From a bacterium (GTDB lineage: Bacteria > Acidobacteriota > Polarisedimenticolia > Polarisedimenticolales > Polarisedimenticolaceae), in assembly GCA_024226515.1 (NCBI GenBank), contig JAAELQ010000203.1, positions 1-38,838 on the forward strand: a stretch of DNA of 38,838 nucleotides. Direction: 5' to 3'. Shown here piece by piece: positions 24,888 through 34,731 of the stretch (positions are counted from its first letter, which is position 1; each line of letters begins with the position of its first letter). The position numbers were made by a program, and so were the translations under genes. The notes beneath the pieces were generated by a model. That model ran no database searches. It saw only the letters and a program-made list of their open reading frames with translations, and was not told the DNA's origin.

Positions 24888-24985
24888 TATGTATATATAA
24901 GATAAGACATATTCAATAAGATTTCAATGTGACATTTTAAATTACATTTTTGAATATGGAAACGTGAATCGATCGGCCTAAATTC
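24888..24985. other. AT-rich island in the divergent promoter region
   Basis: Nearly 100 bases are strongly AT-rich (runs such as TATATATAAGATAAGAC and TTTTAAATTACATTTTTG), in sharp contrast to the GC-rich surroundings. It lies between the pilin operon and the divergent zinc-ribbon gene and covers the likely promoters of both. For the rightward gene only a TAAATT (24979-24984), close to ATG 24994, is visible. Confidence 0.75.
24899..24927 (-). promoter_or_regulatory. Candidate promoter of the minor pilin operon
   Basis: Read on the minus strand: TTGAAA (plus 24922-24927), a 17-base spacer, TATCTT (plus 24899-24904). The predicted start near 24892 leaves a leader of about 20 bases containing AAGAGGTT. 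I looked for a sigma-54 signature (GG-N10-GC), common for pilin genes, and found none. Confidence 0.45.
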
Positions 24986-24993
24986 GAACTGGG

Positions 24994-25836
24994 ATGCTCT
25001 TTCGTTGCCCCACATGCCTCTCGACGAGCCGGTTGGCGACCGGCGCGTCTCTCTGCGTGTCCTGCATCGAGTGCGGCAAGACGCACCAGATCGGCGGCGC
25101 GGTCTCGTCGGAGCCGGCGCGTGTCGAGGAAGCGGTGCGGGTCCTTGCGGAGGGGAGCGGCCTCGACCTGGCGACGGCTTGTTCGGTCGTGCTGTCGATC
25201 GTCACGCTCGAGGAAGCGTCCGACATGCGCGAGCGCATCGAGGCATGCATGGATCGCCGCGGCGACGGGCAGAAGCAGCACCCGGAACGGCCTCGGTCCC
25301 GACCTCAATGGGCCCGCCTGGCGAATCGCGAGTCTCGACCGGCCCCCGACTTTGTCGTCCCCTGTATCGATCCGCCCCGGCGGAGCCGCGTACCCGTCGC
25401 GATCGCATGCGCGCTCAGCGCCCTCGTCGTCCTGGCGACGGTATGGATGCTCGGACAATCCCCCGGCACCGCCGATACGGTGCAGACCGAGCGCCAGCGA
25501 CGGTTGCTGGAGTTCGTGACCATCGAGCGCAACGACTTCGGCCAGATCTCGCGGGTGGAAGCGCACGACGCGCGCCTGGTGCTGCTGGGTTACTGCAACG
25601 CCGATCCGGCCGACCCCGGCTGTTATCCCAGCGGTGTCGCCCTGGGCCCGCGATCGGAACGACGCGAGCGACTCGGGCTCTTCCGTCTCGAACCCGATGG
25701 TGAGCGAACGTACGCGATCGAGATCCGGCGCGCGGGCGTCGCTCAGGGGTGGGTCGCCGGCGGAACGGACGAGGCGATTCGGTTTGCCGAGACGTCGACC
25801 CCGACGGACTCGTTGCTGATTCCAGCAGACTACTGA
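24994..25836 (+). CDS. Zinc-ribbon single-pass membrane protein of unknown function
   Basis: 280 residues. The N-terminus carries two cysteine clusters, CPTC (Cys5, Cys8) and CVSCIEC (Cys21, Cys24, Cys27), a probable zinc ribbon. A ~65-residue helical segment follows (RVEEAVRVLAEGSGLDLATA...). A proline/arginine-rich stretch then leads to one transmembrane helix at about 133-153 (VAIACALSALVVLATVWML), and a ~125-residue C-terminal domain with a Cys pair (GYCNADPADPGCYPSG). The topology is probably N-terminus inside, C-terminal domain outside. I do not recognise the family. It is divergent from the pilin operon and shares its AT-rich promoter region, which hints at, but does not prove, a link. 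A weak hairpin (GTCCCG-GTT-CGGGAC) follows its stop codon. Confidence 0.75.
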   Translation: MLFRCPTCLSTSRLATGASLCVSCIECGKTHQIGGAVSSEPARVEEAVRVLAEGSGLDLATACSVVLSIVTLEEASDMRERIEACMDRRGDGQKQHPERPRSRPQWARLANRESRPAPDFVVPCIDPPRRSRVPVAIACALSALVVLATVWMLGQSPGTADTVQTERQRRLLEFVTIERNDFGQISRVEAHDARLVLLGYCNADPADPGCYPSGVALGPRSERRERLGLFRLEPDGERTYAIEIRRAGVAQGWVAGGTDEAIRFAETSTPTDSLLIPADY

Positions 25837-25951
25837 GTCCCGGTTCGGGACGCGGAGCCGCAAACAGCGACGGCGTTCCAGGCCCGACACGGCCGATACT
25901 CGCCCCTGTTCGAGGTGCTCCTCGGCGGCAGCTTCCGGACCGTCGGCCGGG

Positions 25952-27601
25952 TCAATCGTCCGCGGCGATCTCCGTGACCCGGCCCTGCTCGACATGCCAG
26001 CGGCGCGTCAGACGTACGGTGTCGAGCATGCGGCGGTCGTGTGTCACGAGCAGCAGCGTGCCGTCGAACGATTCCAGTGCCTGCTCGAGTTGTTCGATGG
26101 CCTCGAGATCGAGATGGTTGGTCGGCTCGTCGAGCACGAGCAGGTTGACGCCGCGTGCCTGCAACAGGGCCAGCGCAACGCGAGTGCGCTCGCCGGGGGA
26201 GAGGGACGCGGCGGAGCGGGTGACGAGGTTCGCGCCGATGCCGAACTTGGCCAGCAAGGTGCGCACCTCCGCGGTGGGCCAGTCGGGCACGGCGTCGCCG
26301 AACAGCTCGCCGACGGGGGAGTCCGAGACGAAGCTCGCGCGGGCCTGATCCACTTCACCGACGACGACGCCCGAGCCGAGAGTGACGCTGCCGTCGGCCG
26401 GCGCCACGCGGCCGAGGACGAGCGAGAGGAGCGTGCTCTTCCCTCCGCCGTTCGGGCCGGTGATCGCGACGCGGTCCTTCAGGTTGAGCTGCAGCCCGAC
26501 CGGGCCGAGTGTGAACGAGCCGCGCCGCGCGCTCGCCTCGCGCGCCACCGCGACGACGTCGCCGGAGCGCGGCGCGGCGGCGATGCTGAACTGCAGCTTC
26601 CACTCCTTGCGCGGAGCATGGACCTCGCCCAGCCGCTCGATCAGGCGTTCGGTCTGGCGCACCTTCGACGCCTGCTTCTCCGAGGCCTCCACGCGAAAGC
26701 CGCGACCGACCTTGTCGCGATCCCGCGCCTTGCGTCGCGCGTTCTTGACGCCCTTCGTCATCCAGGCGCGCTGCCGGCGGGCGCGAGCCTCGAGATCGCC
26801 GCGTTTGTCGGAGTACTCCGCATAGGCATCCGCGGCGTGACGCCGCGTCGTCGCGCGCTCTTCGAGATAGGCCTCGTACCCGCCGCCATAGACGACGATG
26901 CGCTGCAGGCTGCGGTCGATCTCGACGATCTTGGTCACCGTCTGCGTCATGAACTCGCGGTCGTGGCTGACCATCACGGTGGGGGCCGCCAGCGACTGGA
27001 CGAACTCCTCGAGCCGATCGAGCCCGTCGATGTCGAGATCGTTGGTCGGCTCGTCCAGCAGGAACGCGTCGTAGCGCGACAGCAACAGCGCCGCGAGACC
27101 GGCTCGCGCGGCCTGACCGCCCGAGAGCGCGGTCATCGGCAGCTCGAGGTCGACGTCGAGTGCGAGGTCGGCCAGGGTCACCGCGGTCCGCTCGCCGAGG
27201 TCGGCGCCGCCGAGGGCCAGCCAGTGCTCGAGCGCGGTGGAGTAACGCTCGTCCGCGCCGGGCTTGCCGTCGGCCATGGCGTCGGCCGCTTCGTTCATCT
27301 CCGCCTCGGCAACCGCGACGCCGGTCCGTCGACGAAGCAGTTGCTGCACGGTTTCGCCGGGAATGCGCTCGGGCTCCTGAGCCAGGTAGCCGATCGTCGC
27401 CGTTGCCGGCGCCAGCGCCACCGTGCCCGCGTCGGGTGCACGCAGGCCGCCGAGGATCCGCAACAGGGTCGACTTCCCGACGCCGTTGGGGCCGACCAGC
27501 CCGACGACCTCACCGGGCGACACCTCGAGATCGAGCCCCGAGAACAGCTCGCGCGGCCCGTAGCTCGCGGCGAGGCCCTTGCATGTGATGCTCGCGCTCA
27601 C
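25952..27601 (-). CDS. ABC-F family ATPase (duplicated ATP-binding cassette)
   Basis: 549 residues with two ABC cassettes and no transmembrane helix. The first has Walker [10 protein letters not shown] (37-45), signature LSGGQ and Walker [12 protein letters not shown]. The linker is Arg/Lys-rich ([20 protein letters not shown]), as in the P-site tRNA interaction motif region of ABC-F proteins. The second cassette has [14 protein letters not shown] and [15 protein letters not shown] proteins act on ribosomes as translation factors or antibiotic-resistance determinants; which applies here cannot be told. The start is GTG at 27601, whose GTGA overlaps the glpK stop codon, so translation is coupled to glpK. 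Confidence 0.92.
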   Translation of the reverse strand: MSASITCKGLAASYGPRELFSGLDLEVSPGEVVGLVGPNGVGKSTLLRILGGLRAPDAGTVALAPATATIGYLAQEPERIPGETVQQLLRRRTGVAVAEAEMNEAADAMADGKPGADERYSTALEHWLALGGADLGERTAVTLADLALDVDLELPMTALSGGQAARAGLAALLLSRYDAFLLDEPTNDLDIDGLDRLEEFVQSLAAPTVMVSHDREFMTQTVTKIVEIDRSLQRIVVYGGGYEAYLEERATTRRHAADAYAEYSDKRGDLEARARRQRAWMTKGVKNARRKARDRDKVGRGFRVEASEKQASKVRQTERLIERLGEVHAPRKEWKLQFSIAAAPRSGDVVAVAREASARRGSFTLGPVGLQLNLKDRVAITGPNGGGKSTLLSLVLGRVAPADGSVTLGSGVVVGEVDQARASFVSDSPVGELFGDAVPDWPTAEVRTLLAKFGIGANLVTRSAASLSPGERTRVALALLQARGVNLLVLDEPTNHLDLEAIEQLEQALESFDGTLLLVTHDRRMLDTVRLTRRWHVEQGRVTEIAADD

Positions 27602-29094
27602 GCGGTGCCGCTATCCCAGCCGCGAGCGCGCGCCAGCGCGTCGCGCCAGCGTTTCAGTTTGTGCGCAACTTCATCCGCGCTCATCTGCGGTTCGTAGCGC
27701 CGGTCTTCGCGCCACAGCGAGCGCAACGCATCCCGGTCCTGCCAGAACGACACGGCGAGTCCCGCGAGGTAGGCGGCGCCCAGCGCCGTCGTCTCCACGA
27801 CCTGCGGGCGGACCACCGGAATGCCGAGGATGTCCGCCTGGAATTGCATCAACAGGTCGTTGGCGCAGGCCCCACCGTCGACTCGCATCTCGGTCAGCTC
27901 CGACCCGGCGTCCTGCTGCATACCGTCCAGTACGTCGCGCACCTGATACGCGATGCCCTCGAGCGCCGCGCGGGCGACATGGCCGGCCTCGGTGCCGCGT
28001 GTCAGCCCGGTGATCGTGCCGCGGGCGTGCGGGTCCCAGTGCGGAGCACCCAGCCCGACGAAGGCGGGAACGAAGTAGACGCCGCCGTTGTCGGGCACGC
28101 TGCCGGCCAGCGACTCGACCTCCGCGGAGTCGCGAATCAACCCCAGCCCGTCGCGCAGCCATTGCACCACCGCGCCGCCGACGAACACGCTGCCTTCCAG
28201 CGCGTACTCGGTGCGCTCGCCGATCTGCCACGCGACGGTCGACAGCAATCCGTTGCGCGAGGGTCGCGGCGTGTCCCCGACGAGGCTGAGCAGAAAGCAG
28301 CCGGTGCCGTACGTCGTCTTGGCCACGCCCGGCGTGAAGCAGGTCTGTCCGAACAGCGCCGCGTGTTGATCTCCGGCGATGCCGGCGATCGGAACGGCGG
28401 CGCCCAGCAAGGCCGGGTCGCTGTCGGCGATTCGCCCGCTGGAGGGCACGACCTGCGGCAGCATCGCCCGCGGTACGCCGAACAGCTCGCACAGCTCGTC
28501 GTCCCAGACGCCGCGGCCGATGTCGAACAGCAGCGTGCGTGCGGCGTTGGTCGCGTCGGTGGCGTGCACTCGGCCGCCGGTCAGACGGTACAGCAGCCAG
28601 GCGTCGACGGTGCCGAAGGCGAGCTCGCCGCGCTTCGCCCGGTCGCGCGCGCCGTCGACGTGGTCGAGGATGTAGGCCACCTTGGTCGCCGAGAAGTAGG
28701 GATCGAGGACGAGCCCGGTGCGCGCGGTGACGAGCTGCTCGACCCCCTGCGCCTTCAGCTCCTCGCAGCGATCCGCGGTGCGGCGGTCCTGCCACACGAT
28801 CGCGTTGTGGATCGGCCGCCCACTGCCGCGGTCCCAGACCAGCGTCGTCTCGCGCTGATTGGTGATCCCCAGCGCCGCGACCTCGGCCGCGTCGACGCCG
28901 CTCTCGCGCAGGACGCGCTGCGCCACTGCGAGCTGCGACGTCCAGATCTCCTCGGCGTCGTGCTCGACCCAGCCCGGACGGGGAAAGTGTTGCCCGAACT
29001 CCTGCTGGGCCACGCCGAGAATCCGCGAATCGCGATCGCACAGGATCGCCCGACTGCTCGTGGTTCCCTGGTCCAGGGCAAGAATGGCACGCAT
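27598..29094 (-). CDS. glpK: Glycerol kinase
   Basis: 498 residues, the standard length. It catalyses ATP-dependent phosphorylation of glycerol to glycerol-3-phosphate in the cytoplasm. FGGY-kinase motifs are present: [13 protein letters not shown] at the N-terminus, the glycerol-site residues in NQRETT and [28 protein letters not shown] and the late signature [19 protein letters not shown]. The start is ATG 29094, matching the family N-terminus ([10 protein letters not shown]); an upstream in-frame region to 29196 is not part of the family. No glpF or glpD adjoins; instead an ABC-F ATPase follows with overlapping codons. Confidence 0.95.
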   Translation of the reverse strand: MRAILALDQGTTSSRAILCDRDSRILGVAQQEFGQHFPRPGWVEHDAEEIWTSQLAVAQRVLRESGVDAAEVAALGITNQRETTLVWDRGSGRPIHNAIVWQDRRTADRCEELKAQGVEQLVTARTGLVLDPYFSATKVAYILDHVDGARDRAKRGELAFGTVDAWLLYRLTGGRVHATDATNAARTLLFDIGRGVWDDELCELFGVPRAMLPQVVPSSGRIADSDPALLGAAVPIAGIAGDQHAALFGQTCFTPGVAKTTYGTGCFLLSLVGDTPRPSRNGLLSTVAWQIGERTEYALEGSVFVGGAVVQWLRDGLGLIRDSAEVESLAGSVPDNGGVYFVPAFVGLGAPHWDPHARGTITGLTRGTEAGHVARAALEGIAYQVRDVLDGMQQDAGSELTEMRVDGGACANDLLMQFQADILGIPVVRPQVVETTALGAAYLAGLAVSFWQDRDALRSLWREDRRYEPQMSADEVAHKLKRWRDALARARGWDSGTA

Positions 29095-29247
29095 CGCCCC
29101 CAGTGTACCCGGCGACGGCAACTGTCCGCACCAGGACCCTGGTTGCAGCCATGGGACGATCCGTCCCCCGAACCTCTGGATCTTGCGTATATTCACGGCA
29201 GAAATCCACGCCGCTGCGCACCCCGCTGCGGCCGTGAAGGGGGTCCC

Positions 29248-31077
29248 ATGAAGTGTCTCGCGATGATGCTGCTGGCGACGATTGTGCCGTCGCTCGCGTT
29301 GGCCGCGGATCCGCCGTCCGAGCCACGCGTCCTGTCGACGGACGAGCAGGTGGCCGGCCGGCGCAGCCTGGAGGAAGCTCGCTCGCGGAACCGCGTCGGC
29401 CCCGGCCCCGGTTCGCGCCCCGAACGCGGGGCCTCCGAGCCGGAGGCGTACTTCCCGGACGGAGTCGCCAGCGGCGAGGTCACGGCGACCTCGGCGCTGC
29501 TATGGACCCGCGTCACATCCAGACTGCCGCAGCGCGTCGAGGTGTCGACGGAGCCCGACTTCGACGGCCGGCGGGCGTTCAAGGCAATCGTCCGACCCGG
29601 TGCCAAGGACGACTACACGGTGCGGACCACGGCGACCGGGTTGGCGCCCGAGACGACGTACTACTTCCGCTGGCGCAGCGGGCCCGTGATCAGCCCCGTG
29701 GGTTCGTTCCGCACGGCCCCCGCGCCGGACTCCGCGGCCGACGTGCGTTTCGTCTACACCGGGGACTCGGACGGCGCGCAGTTTCCGCTGTTCGGCAACG
29801 CGTTCGACGTGCTCGACGGAGTACGCTTCGAGCAACCGGACTTCTGGATCTATCTCGGCGATACGGTCTACTCGGACTCGTCGTTGCGCACGGCCCTCGG
29901 TCTGTCGCCGGCCGCCGTGACGCTCGACGAGTATCGCGAAACGTATCGCATGAACCGGGCGATCCCGGCGTTGCCGGAGCTCATGCGTTCGACCTCGACG
30001 TTCGCGATCTGGGACGACCACGAGGTGCACAACGACTACGACGGGCAGACCGTCGATCCCGCGCGCTACGCGAACGGCAGGCAGGCCTTCCTGGAGCACA
30101 TGCCGCTGCTCGACTCGGGGTTGCTCGAGGACGAGACGTGTGTGGGCGACCCGCTGTTCAGCGTGTTTCACTGGGGCAGCGAGCTGGACCTGATCGTCCT
30201 CGACGAGCGCTCGTGCCGCAGCGCGGACGCGGAGTCGGCTTGCGTGACGGGCGTCCTCGATGGCCAGACCTTCGTCGATCTCGCGCCGACGTTGCCTCCG
30301 ATCTTGCGCGCGGAGGTCCGCTCGGTGCTGGCCTCTCTGGGCGTCCCGCAGGAGACGAGCGACCTGATCCTGCCTGCCGAGGCCCTGCCCGAGTGCCTGG
30401 AGGCGATCAACGACCCGAGCCGCACGATGCTCGGCCCGGTGCAGAGGTCGGCCTTCAAGGAGGCGCTGGCCACCTCGCAGGCGACGTTCAAGGTCGTGGT
30501 CAACCAGGTACCGATGCAGCAGATCTACGGGCTGCCCTACGATCGCTGGGAGGCGTACGCCGCCGAGCGAGCGGACCTGCTGAACTTCATCGCCGACAAC
30601 GACATCACGAACGTGGTCTTCGCCACGACCGACATTCACGCCAACGTGATCAACGAGGTGTACCTGGACGCGTCCCCGCTGTTCTTCGGCGTCGAGCCTC
30701 CGGCGATCGCCATGGAGGTCATCACCGGACCGATCGCGACGTTCAGCTTCGAGGAGGAAATCTCGGAAACCGCGAAGGAGATGGGGTTCCCCGGCATCCT
30801 GGTCGTGACGGTGTTCGACGTGATCCTGCAGGTCCTGGGGGCGGACTGCCGCAACCTGGATACCGATGCCTACGCGCTGGTGGAGATCGACGCTTCCGCC
30901 GAGACGGCCACGTTCAGCTTGAAGGACGCTCTGGGCAACCAGCTCACGTCCGCGGACGGCGACGACGGGTGTCGGCTGGTGCTGGGCCCCGACGCCGGCT
31001 CGCCGGAGGCGCGCGGGGCTGCCGCGCAGTCGCGCCGCGGTCAATCGTCCGGCGTGATCTCGGTTACCCGCCCCTGA
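29248..31077 (+). CDS. PhoD-like secreted alkaline phosphatase/phosphodiesterase
   Basis: 609 residues. The signal peptide ([19 protein letters not shown]) is followed by a PhoD_N Fn3-like domain ([18 protein letters not shown] ... [10 protein letters not shown]). The metallophosphatase core follows, with the PhoD metal-binding segments [41 protein letters not shown] and [10 protein letters not shown]. Known PhoD enzymes use Ca and Fe and release phosphate from mono- and diesters outside the cytoplasm. A ~90-residue insert ([19 protein letters not shown]...) is longer than in Bacillus PhoD. The start follows AAGGGGG. The last ~12 residues ([12 protein letters not shown]) are read from antisense of an ABC-F gene tail, so the native C-terminus may have been replaced. 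The open frame continues far upstream to 27661, but that is antisense of glpK. Confidence 0.9.
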   Translation: MKCLAMMLLATIVPSLALAADPPSEPRVLSTDEQVAGRRSLEEARSRNRVGPGPGSRPERGASEPEAYFPDGVASGEVTATSALLWTRVTSRLPQRVEVSTEPDFDGRRAFKAIVRPGAKDDYTVRTTATGLAPETTYYFRWRSGPVISPVGSFRTAPAPDSAADVRFVYTGDSDGAQFPLFGNAFDVLDGVRFEQPDFWIYLGDTVYSDSSLRTALGLSPAAVTLDEYRETYRMNRAIPALPELMRSTSTFAIWDDHEVHNDYDGQTVDPARYANGRQAFLEHMPLLDSGLLEDETCVGDPLFSVFHWGSELDLIVLDERSCRSADAESACVTGVLDGQTFVDLAPTLPPILRAEVRSVLASLGVPQETSDLILPAEALPECLEAINDPSRTMLGPVQRSAFKEALATSQATFKVVVNQVPMQQIYGLPYDRWEAYAAERADLLNFIADNDITNVVFATTDIHANVINEVYLDASPLFFGVEPPAIAMEVITGPIATFSFEEEISETAKEMGFPGILVVTVFDVILQVLGADCRNLDTDAYALVEIDASAETATFSLKDALGNQLTSADGDDGCRLVLGPDAGSPEARGAAAQSRRGQSSGVISVTRP

Positions 31078-31105
31078 TCGACGTCACAGTGCGGCGTATC
31101 CCTGC
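31041..31105 (-). pseudogene. 3'-terminal remnant of an ABC-F gene
   Basis: Read leftward, it encodes [13 protein letters not shown] followed by a stop, almost the last residues of the intact ABC-F protein ([13 protein letters not shown]). At DNA level 39 of 50 bases match 25953-26002 by eye. Similarity fades upstream of about 31095. No other part of a second ABC-F gene is present. Confidence 0.7.
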
Positions 31106-31225
31106 CGAGCACGACGGCCTCGTCGGTTCAATGATCGTGCCGGAGGCGCCCCCGGTTATCTGAGACGGATCCCGGTCCTCCGAGGGCTCGCAAGAAACCG
31201 CCTGCGATGCGACCATGTGGCCGCC

Positions 31226-31735
31226 ATGCAGAGCTTTACTTCAAATGCGACGTACGGTTCGATCGCCGCCGTCTGGGGCATCCTCGGCGTGGTCGGGATC
31301 CTCGGCTGGGCCATCGTGCGCCTGGCCCCCATCGCCGCGGGCGCGTTCGACCACACGCTCGAGTGGTATCACTGGGCGACGCTGCTGATCTTCCTCGCCT
31401 TCATGCTGTACTCCGAGGGCTACCGCGGGTTCCAGAGGAGCTTCTCTCCGCGTGTCGCCGAGCGGGCCGGCCTGCTGCGGAAGAGTCCGACGCCGTTGAA
31501 CGCGATCCTGGCGCCGCTGTACTGCATCGGCTACTTCAACAGCAGTCGCAGGATCAAGCTGACGGTCTACATTCTCACCTCGGCGATCGTCGTGATGATC
31601 CTGATCGTCCACCGCTTCAGCCAGCCCTGGCGCGGGATCGTCGACGTCGGTGTACTGGCCGGGCTCAGCTACGGCATCGTCTCCACGCTCGTTCTGGGGC
31701 GTCACGTCTTCCGCGGAGCACGCTCCAGGCCGTAA
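31226..31735 (+). CDS. Small four-helix membrane protein of unknown function
   Basis: 169 residues from ATG 31226 (GTG 31217 would add three). Four hydrophobic segments are visible: SIAAVWGILGVVGILGWAIV, WATLLIFLAFMLYSEGY, IKLTVYILTSAIVVMILIV and IVDVGVLAGLSYGIVSTLV. A conserved-looking loop (EGYRGFQRSFSPRVAERAG) sits between the second and third. I do not recognise a named family. There is no good Shine-Dalgarno site. It ends 49 bases before the M14 peptidase and may be co-transcribed with it. Confidence 0.78.
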   Translation: MQSFTSNATYGSIAAVWGILGVVGILGWAIVRLAPIAAGAFDHTLEWYHWATLLIFLAFMLYSEGYRGFQRSFSPRVAERAGLLRKSPTPLNAILAPLYCIGYFNSSRRIKLTVYILTSAIVVMILIVHRFSQPWRGIVDVGVLAGLSYGIVSTLVLGRHVFRGARSRP

Positions 31736-31784
31736 AACCGCGTGCGCTACCATACCGCGTGCGACAGCCACAGGAGCTCACCGC

Positions 31785-34724
31785 ATGCGACAGCGAACCC
31801 GGCGTCTCTCCCTCTCTTTAATAATGATGCTGGCGCTGCCGGCCCTGGCCGGCCCCCCGGCCGATGGCGAGCTGCCCGGGATCGCGCCGGATGCACTGTT
31901 CCCCGGCGCGCGCTTCGACCCGTCGATCCCGACGCAGAAGGAATGGGTGGGTCTCGAGCACGGCGGCCGGCCGCTGCGCCACGCGGAGCTGCTCGGCTAC
32001 CTCGAGCGGCTGGCCGAGCTGTCGCCCCGCGCCGAGATCCGCGAGTACTCGTCCACGCACGAGGGGCGGCGGATGATCTACATGGCGATCTCCGAGCCCG
32101 AGACGATCGCCCGCCTCGACGAGGTGCGCGAGGAGCACGCCGAGCTGACCGATCCGCGCGGGCGCGCGGCCTCCGCCGATGCGGCGCGCATCGAGACGGC
32201 CAAGGCCGTGGCCTGGATGGCCTACGGCATTCACGGCGACGAACTCAGCAGCGTCGACGCCGCCGCGGCCGTGGCCTACCGGCTCGTCGCCGGCGAGGAC
32301 GCCGCGGCGAGCAAGCTGCGCCGCGAGCTGGTGATCCTGATCGACCCCTGCGAGAACCCCGACGGTCGCGAGCGCTTCCTGGCCCAGACGGCATCGTTCG
32401 CCCATGCGCGACCCAACCCCGACACCGACGACCTGTCGCACAGCACGGTCTGGCCCTGGGGGCGCGGCAACCACTACCTGTTCGACCTCAACCGTGACTG
32501 GTTCAGCATGGTGCACCCCGAGAGTGCGCGCTCGGGTGTGATCAGCGGCTGGAATCCGCAGCTGATGGTCGACAGTCACGAGATGGGTTCGCACGACACC
32601 TACCTGCTCTCGCCGCCGCGCCATCCGTTCAACCCGCACCTTCCCGAGTTTCAGGACGCCTGGTCGAAGCGCTTCGCGGCCGATCAGGGACGGGCGCTCG
32701 ACGGCCGCGGCTACTCGTACTACACACGCGAGTGGAACGAGGAGTTCTTCCCGGGCTACGGCTCGTCCTGGGCTTCCTACCACGGCGCGATCGGCATCCT
32801 GTACGAGATGTCCGGCACCAGCGGCACATTGGTGCATCAGCGCGCCGGGACCACGCGCACCTATCCGCAGGCCGTCGAGCATCAGGTCACCAGCTCGATC
32901 GCCAACCTGACCACCGTGGCGGACAACCGCAAGGAGCTGCTGACGGCGTTCGTCGACGCGCGCCGCAAGGCGGTCGAGTCGGCGAAGCGCGGCACGGTTG
33001 CGGCCTGGTTCCTCGCTGAAGGGAAACACGCCGACCGCGTGCGGAAACTCGTCGGCAAGCTGCGCACACAGGGCATCGAGGTGCTCGCCGCCGACGCGCC
33101 GCCGAAGCTGAGCGGGTTGCGCGACGCGCGCACCGGCGCCGAGGTCGACGGCTCGACGCTCGAGGGTCGGCTGTGGATGGTGCCGTTGGATCAGCCGGCC
33201 GCGCCGCTGGTTCGCGTGCTGCTCGATCCGCACGTGCCGATGCAGGCGTCGTTCCTTCGCGAGCAGCGCGAGTACCTCGAACGCAACAAGGGCTCGCGTC
33301 TGTACGAGACGACGAGCTGGTCGCTGCCGCTGGCCTACGGCGTCGACGCCTACTGGAGTAGCACGCGACCGACGTCGGGATGGAGCGCGCAGGAGCTTGC
33401 CGAGTCGACGGGCGCGGTCGAGGGCGACGACGACGCACTGGGCTACGCGATCCCGGGCGCCGCGGATCGCAGCGGCGCGCTGCTGGCCGACCTGCTGCAG
33501 CGCGAGATGGTCGTGCGCATCGCGGAGAAGGCGTTCGAGGTCGGGGATCACACCTTCGTGCAGGGGACGTTGCTGGTCAAGCGCGAGGAGAATCCGGAGG
33601 GGCTGCGCGCCACGCTGGAGGAGGTCGTCGCGCGACACGGCGTGACGGTCACGGCGATCGGCACGGCGCTGGCTCGGAGCGGCCCCGACCTCGGCGGCCG
33701 ACACTTCCGCCAGCTGAAGAGCCCGCGCGTCGGCATCTGGACCGGCTCTCCGGTCTCCGCGCCTTCTTATGGTGCGCTGTGGCATCTGTTCGACGAGGAG
33801 ATCGATCTCCGCTTCAGCGGCCTGGTCTCGAGCCGCGCTGCCGGCATCGATCTGTCGCGCTACAACGTGCTGATCTTCCCTCCGGCGCGCGGCGGAAGCT
33901 ACGCCGCGCTGTTCGGCGAGAGTGGCCTGGCGGCCCTGAAGGCCTGGATCGACGGCGGAGGTACGGCGATCGGTATCGGATCGGGCGCCGCGTTCCTCGC
34001 CGACAAGGAGCGGGGCTGGACTCGAACGAGACTGCGCCGCGAGGCGCTCGATCGATTCCCGTCCCCGGTATGGGGACCGTCCGCGCTACGAGTTGCCGCC
34101 GAAGGGAACTTCCGCGCCGTCGGCATGCGCGTGCCGGATGAAGACGAGGCGCCGCCCGAGACGCGATCGCTGTACGACGTCGCGCCGGTGCTCGGCGCGG
34201 GCGCGCTGCCGTTCGCCGAGGGCGTCGACCGCGGCAGCGAGACGTCGATCGCCCCGGTCACGCTCGGCGACTGGCTCGAGCCGTTGCTGGCGCCCGGGAC
34301 GACCAAGCCCGAGGAGTCGGACCTGGCCCGTGCCGACGCGCGGCTGCGTCGGTTCGCCACGCGCGGGACGTTCCTGCGCGTGCAGCTCGATCACGAGATG
34401 TGGATGAACTGGGGCATTCCCGACACCGAGCTGCCCGTGCTGACCCGCGATTCCGACACGCTCGTGGCCGAGCCGCCGGTCGCCGTGCCTGCGCGCTTCG
34501 CCGCGCTCGACGACCTGCATCTCGGTGGCCTGCTGTGGCCCGAGACCGCCGCGCGAACGGCGCAGACCGCCTACGCCACGCGCGAGTCGGTCGGCCGCGG
34601 CCAGGTGATCCTGTTCCTCAACGAGCCGGAGTTCCGCGGCTGGACGCTCGGCACGCGACGGCTGCTGGTCAACGCGGTGCTCTACGGACCCGGCCTGGGG
34701 ACGCGCTGGTCGAATCCATGGTAG
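31785..34724 (+). CDS. Secreted M14 zinc carboxypeptidase with C-terminal GATase-like domain
   Basis: 979 residues with a signal peptide (LSLSLIMMLALPALA). Residues about 45-420 form an M14 metallopeptidase domain: zinc ligands in GIHGDELSS (His150, Glu153) and MVDSHEMGS (His265), the ILIDPCENPDGRERF segment, and the catalytic Glu341 in LYEMSG, so the active site is complete. The middle is mixed alpha/beta. Residues about 640-760 resemble a class I glutamine-amidotransferase-like fold (VGIWTGSPVSAPSYGALWHL ... NVLIFPPARGG ... LKAWIDGGGTAIGIG). It seems non-catalytic, as no nucleophile Cys is seen. It likely trims C-terminal residues from peptides outside the cytoplasm. CAGGAG eight bases upstream supports the start; the thioesterase gene follows after seven bases. 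Confidence 0.9.
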   Translation: MRQRTRRLSLSLIMMLALPALAGPPADGELPGIAPDALFPGARFDPSIPTQKEWVGLEHGGRPLRHAELLGYLERLAELSPRAEIREYSSTHEGRRMIYMAISEPETIARLDEVREEHAELTDPRGRAASADAARIETAKAVAWMAYGIHGDELSSVDAAAAVAYRLVAGEDAAASKLRRELVILIDPCENPDGRERFLAQTASFAHARPNPDTDDLSHSTVWPWGRGNHYLFDLNRDWFSMVHPESARSGVISGWNPQLMVDSHEMGSHDTYLLSPPRHPFNPHLPEFQDAWSKRFAADQGRALDGRGYSYYTREWNEEFFPGYGSSWASYHGAIGILYEMSGTSGTLVHQRAGTTRTYPQAVEHQVTSSIANLTTVADNRKELLTAFVDARRKAVESAKRGTVAAWFLAEGKHADRVRKLVGKLRTQGIEVLAADAPPKLSGLRDARTGAEVDGSTLEGRLWMVPLDQPAAPLVRVLLDPHVPMQASFLREQREYLERNKGSRLYETTSWSLPLAYGVDAYWSSTRPTSGWSAQELAESTGAVEGDDDALGYAIPGAADRSGALLADLLQREMVVRIAEKAFEVGDHTFVQGTLLVKREENPEGLRATLEEVVARHGVTVTAIGTALARSGPDLGGRHFRQLKSPRVGIWTGSPVSAPSYGALWHLFDEEIDLRFSGLVSSRAAGIDLSRYNVLIFPPARGGSYAALFGESGLAALKAWIDGGGTAIGIGSGAAFLADKERGWTRTRLRREALDRFPSPVWGPSALRVAAEGNFRAVGMRVPDEDEAPPETRSLYDVAPVLGAGALPFAEGVDRGSETSIAPVTLGDWLEPLLAPGTTKPEESDLARADARLRRFATRGTFLRVQLDHEMWMNWGIPDTELPVLTRDSDTLVAEPPVAVPARFAALDDLHLGGLLWPETAARTAQTAYATRESVGRGQVILFLNEPEFRGWTLGTRRLLVNAVLYGPGLGTRWSNPW

Positions 34725-34731
34725 CGAGCCG

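Noticed and set aside
24860..25000. Sigma-54 promoter for the pilin operon
   Set aside because: No GG-N10-GC element was found in the AT-rich region; a sigma-70-like pair fits better.
25994..27697. 567-residue open frame on the plus strand
   Set aside because: It is antisense to the ABC-F gene, which has complete Walker and signature motifs.
27661..29247. Open frame upstream of the PhoD-like gene that would extend it to 1138 residues
   Set aside because: It is the antisense of glpK, lacks family similarity, and the signal peptide with a good ribosome site begins at 29248.
31818..33785. 655-residue open frame on the minus strand
   Set aside because: It lies fully antisense to the M14 peptidase, whose catalytic motifs are clear on the plus strand; low-complexity translation.
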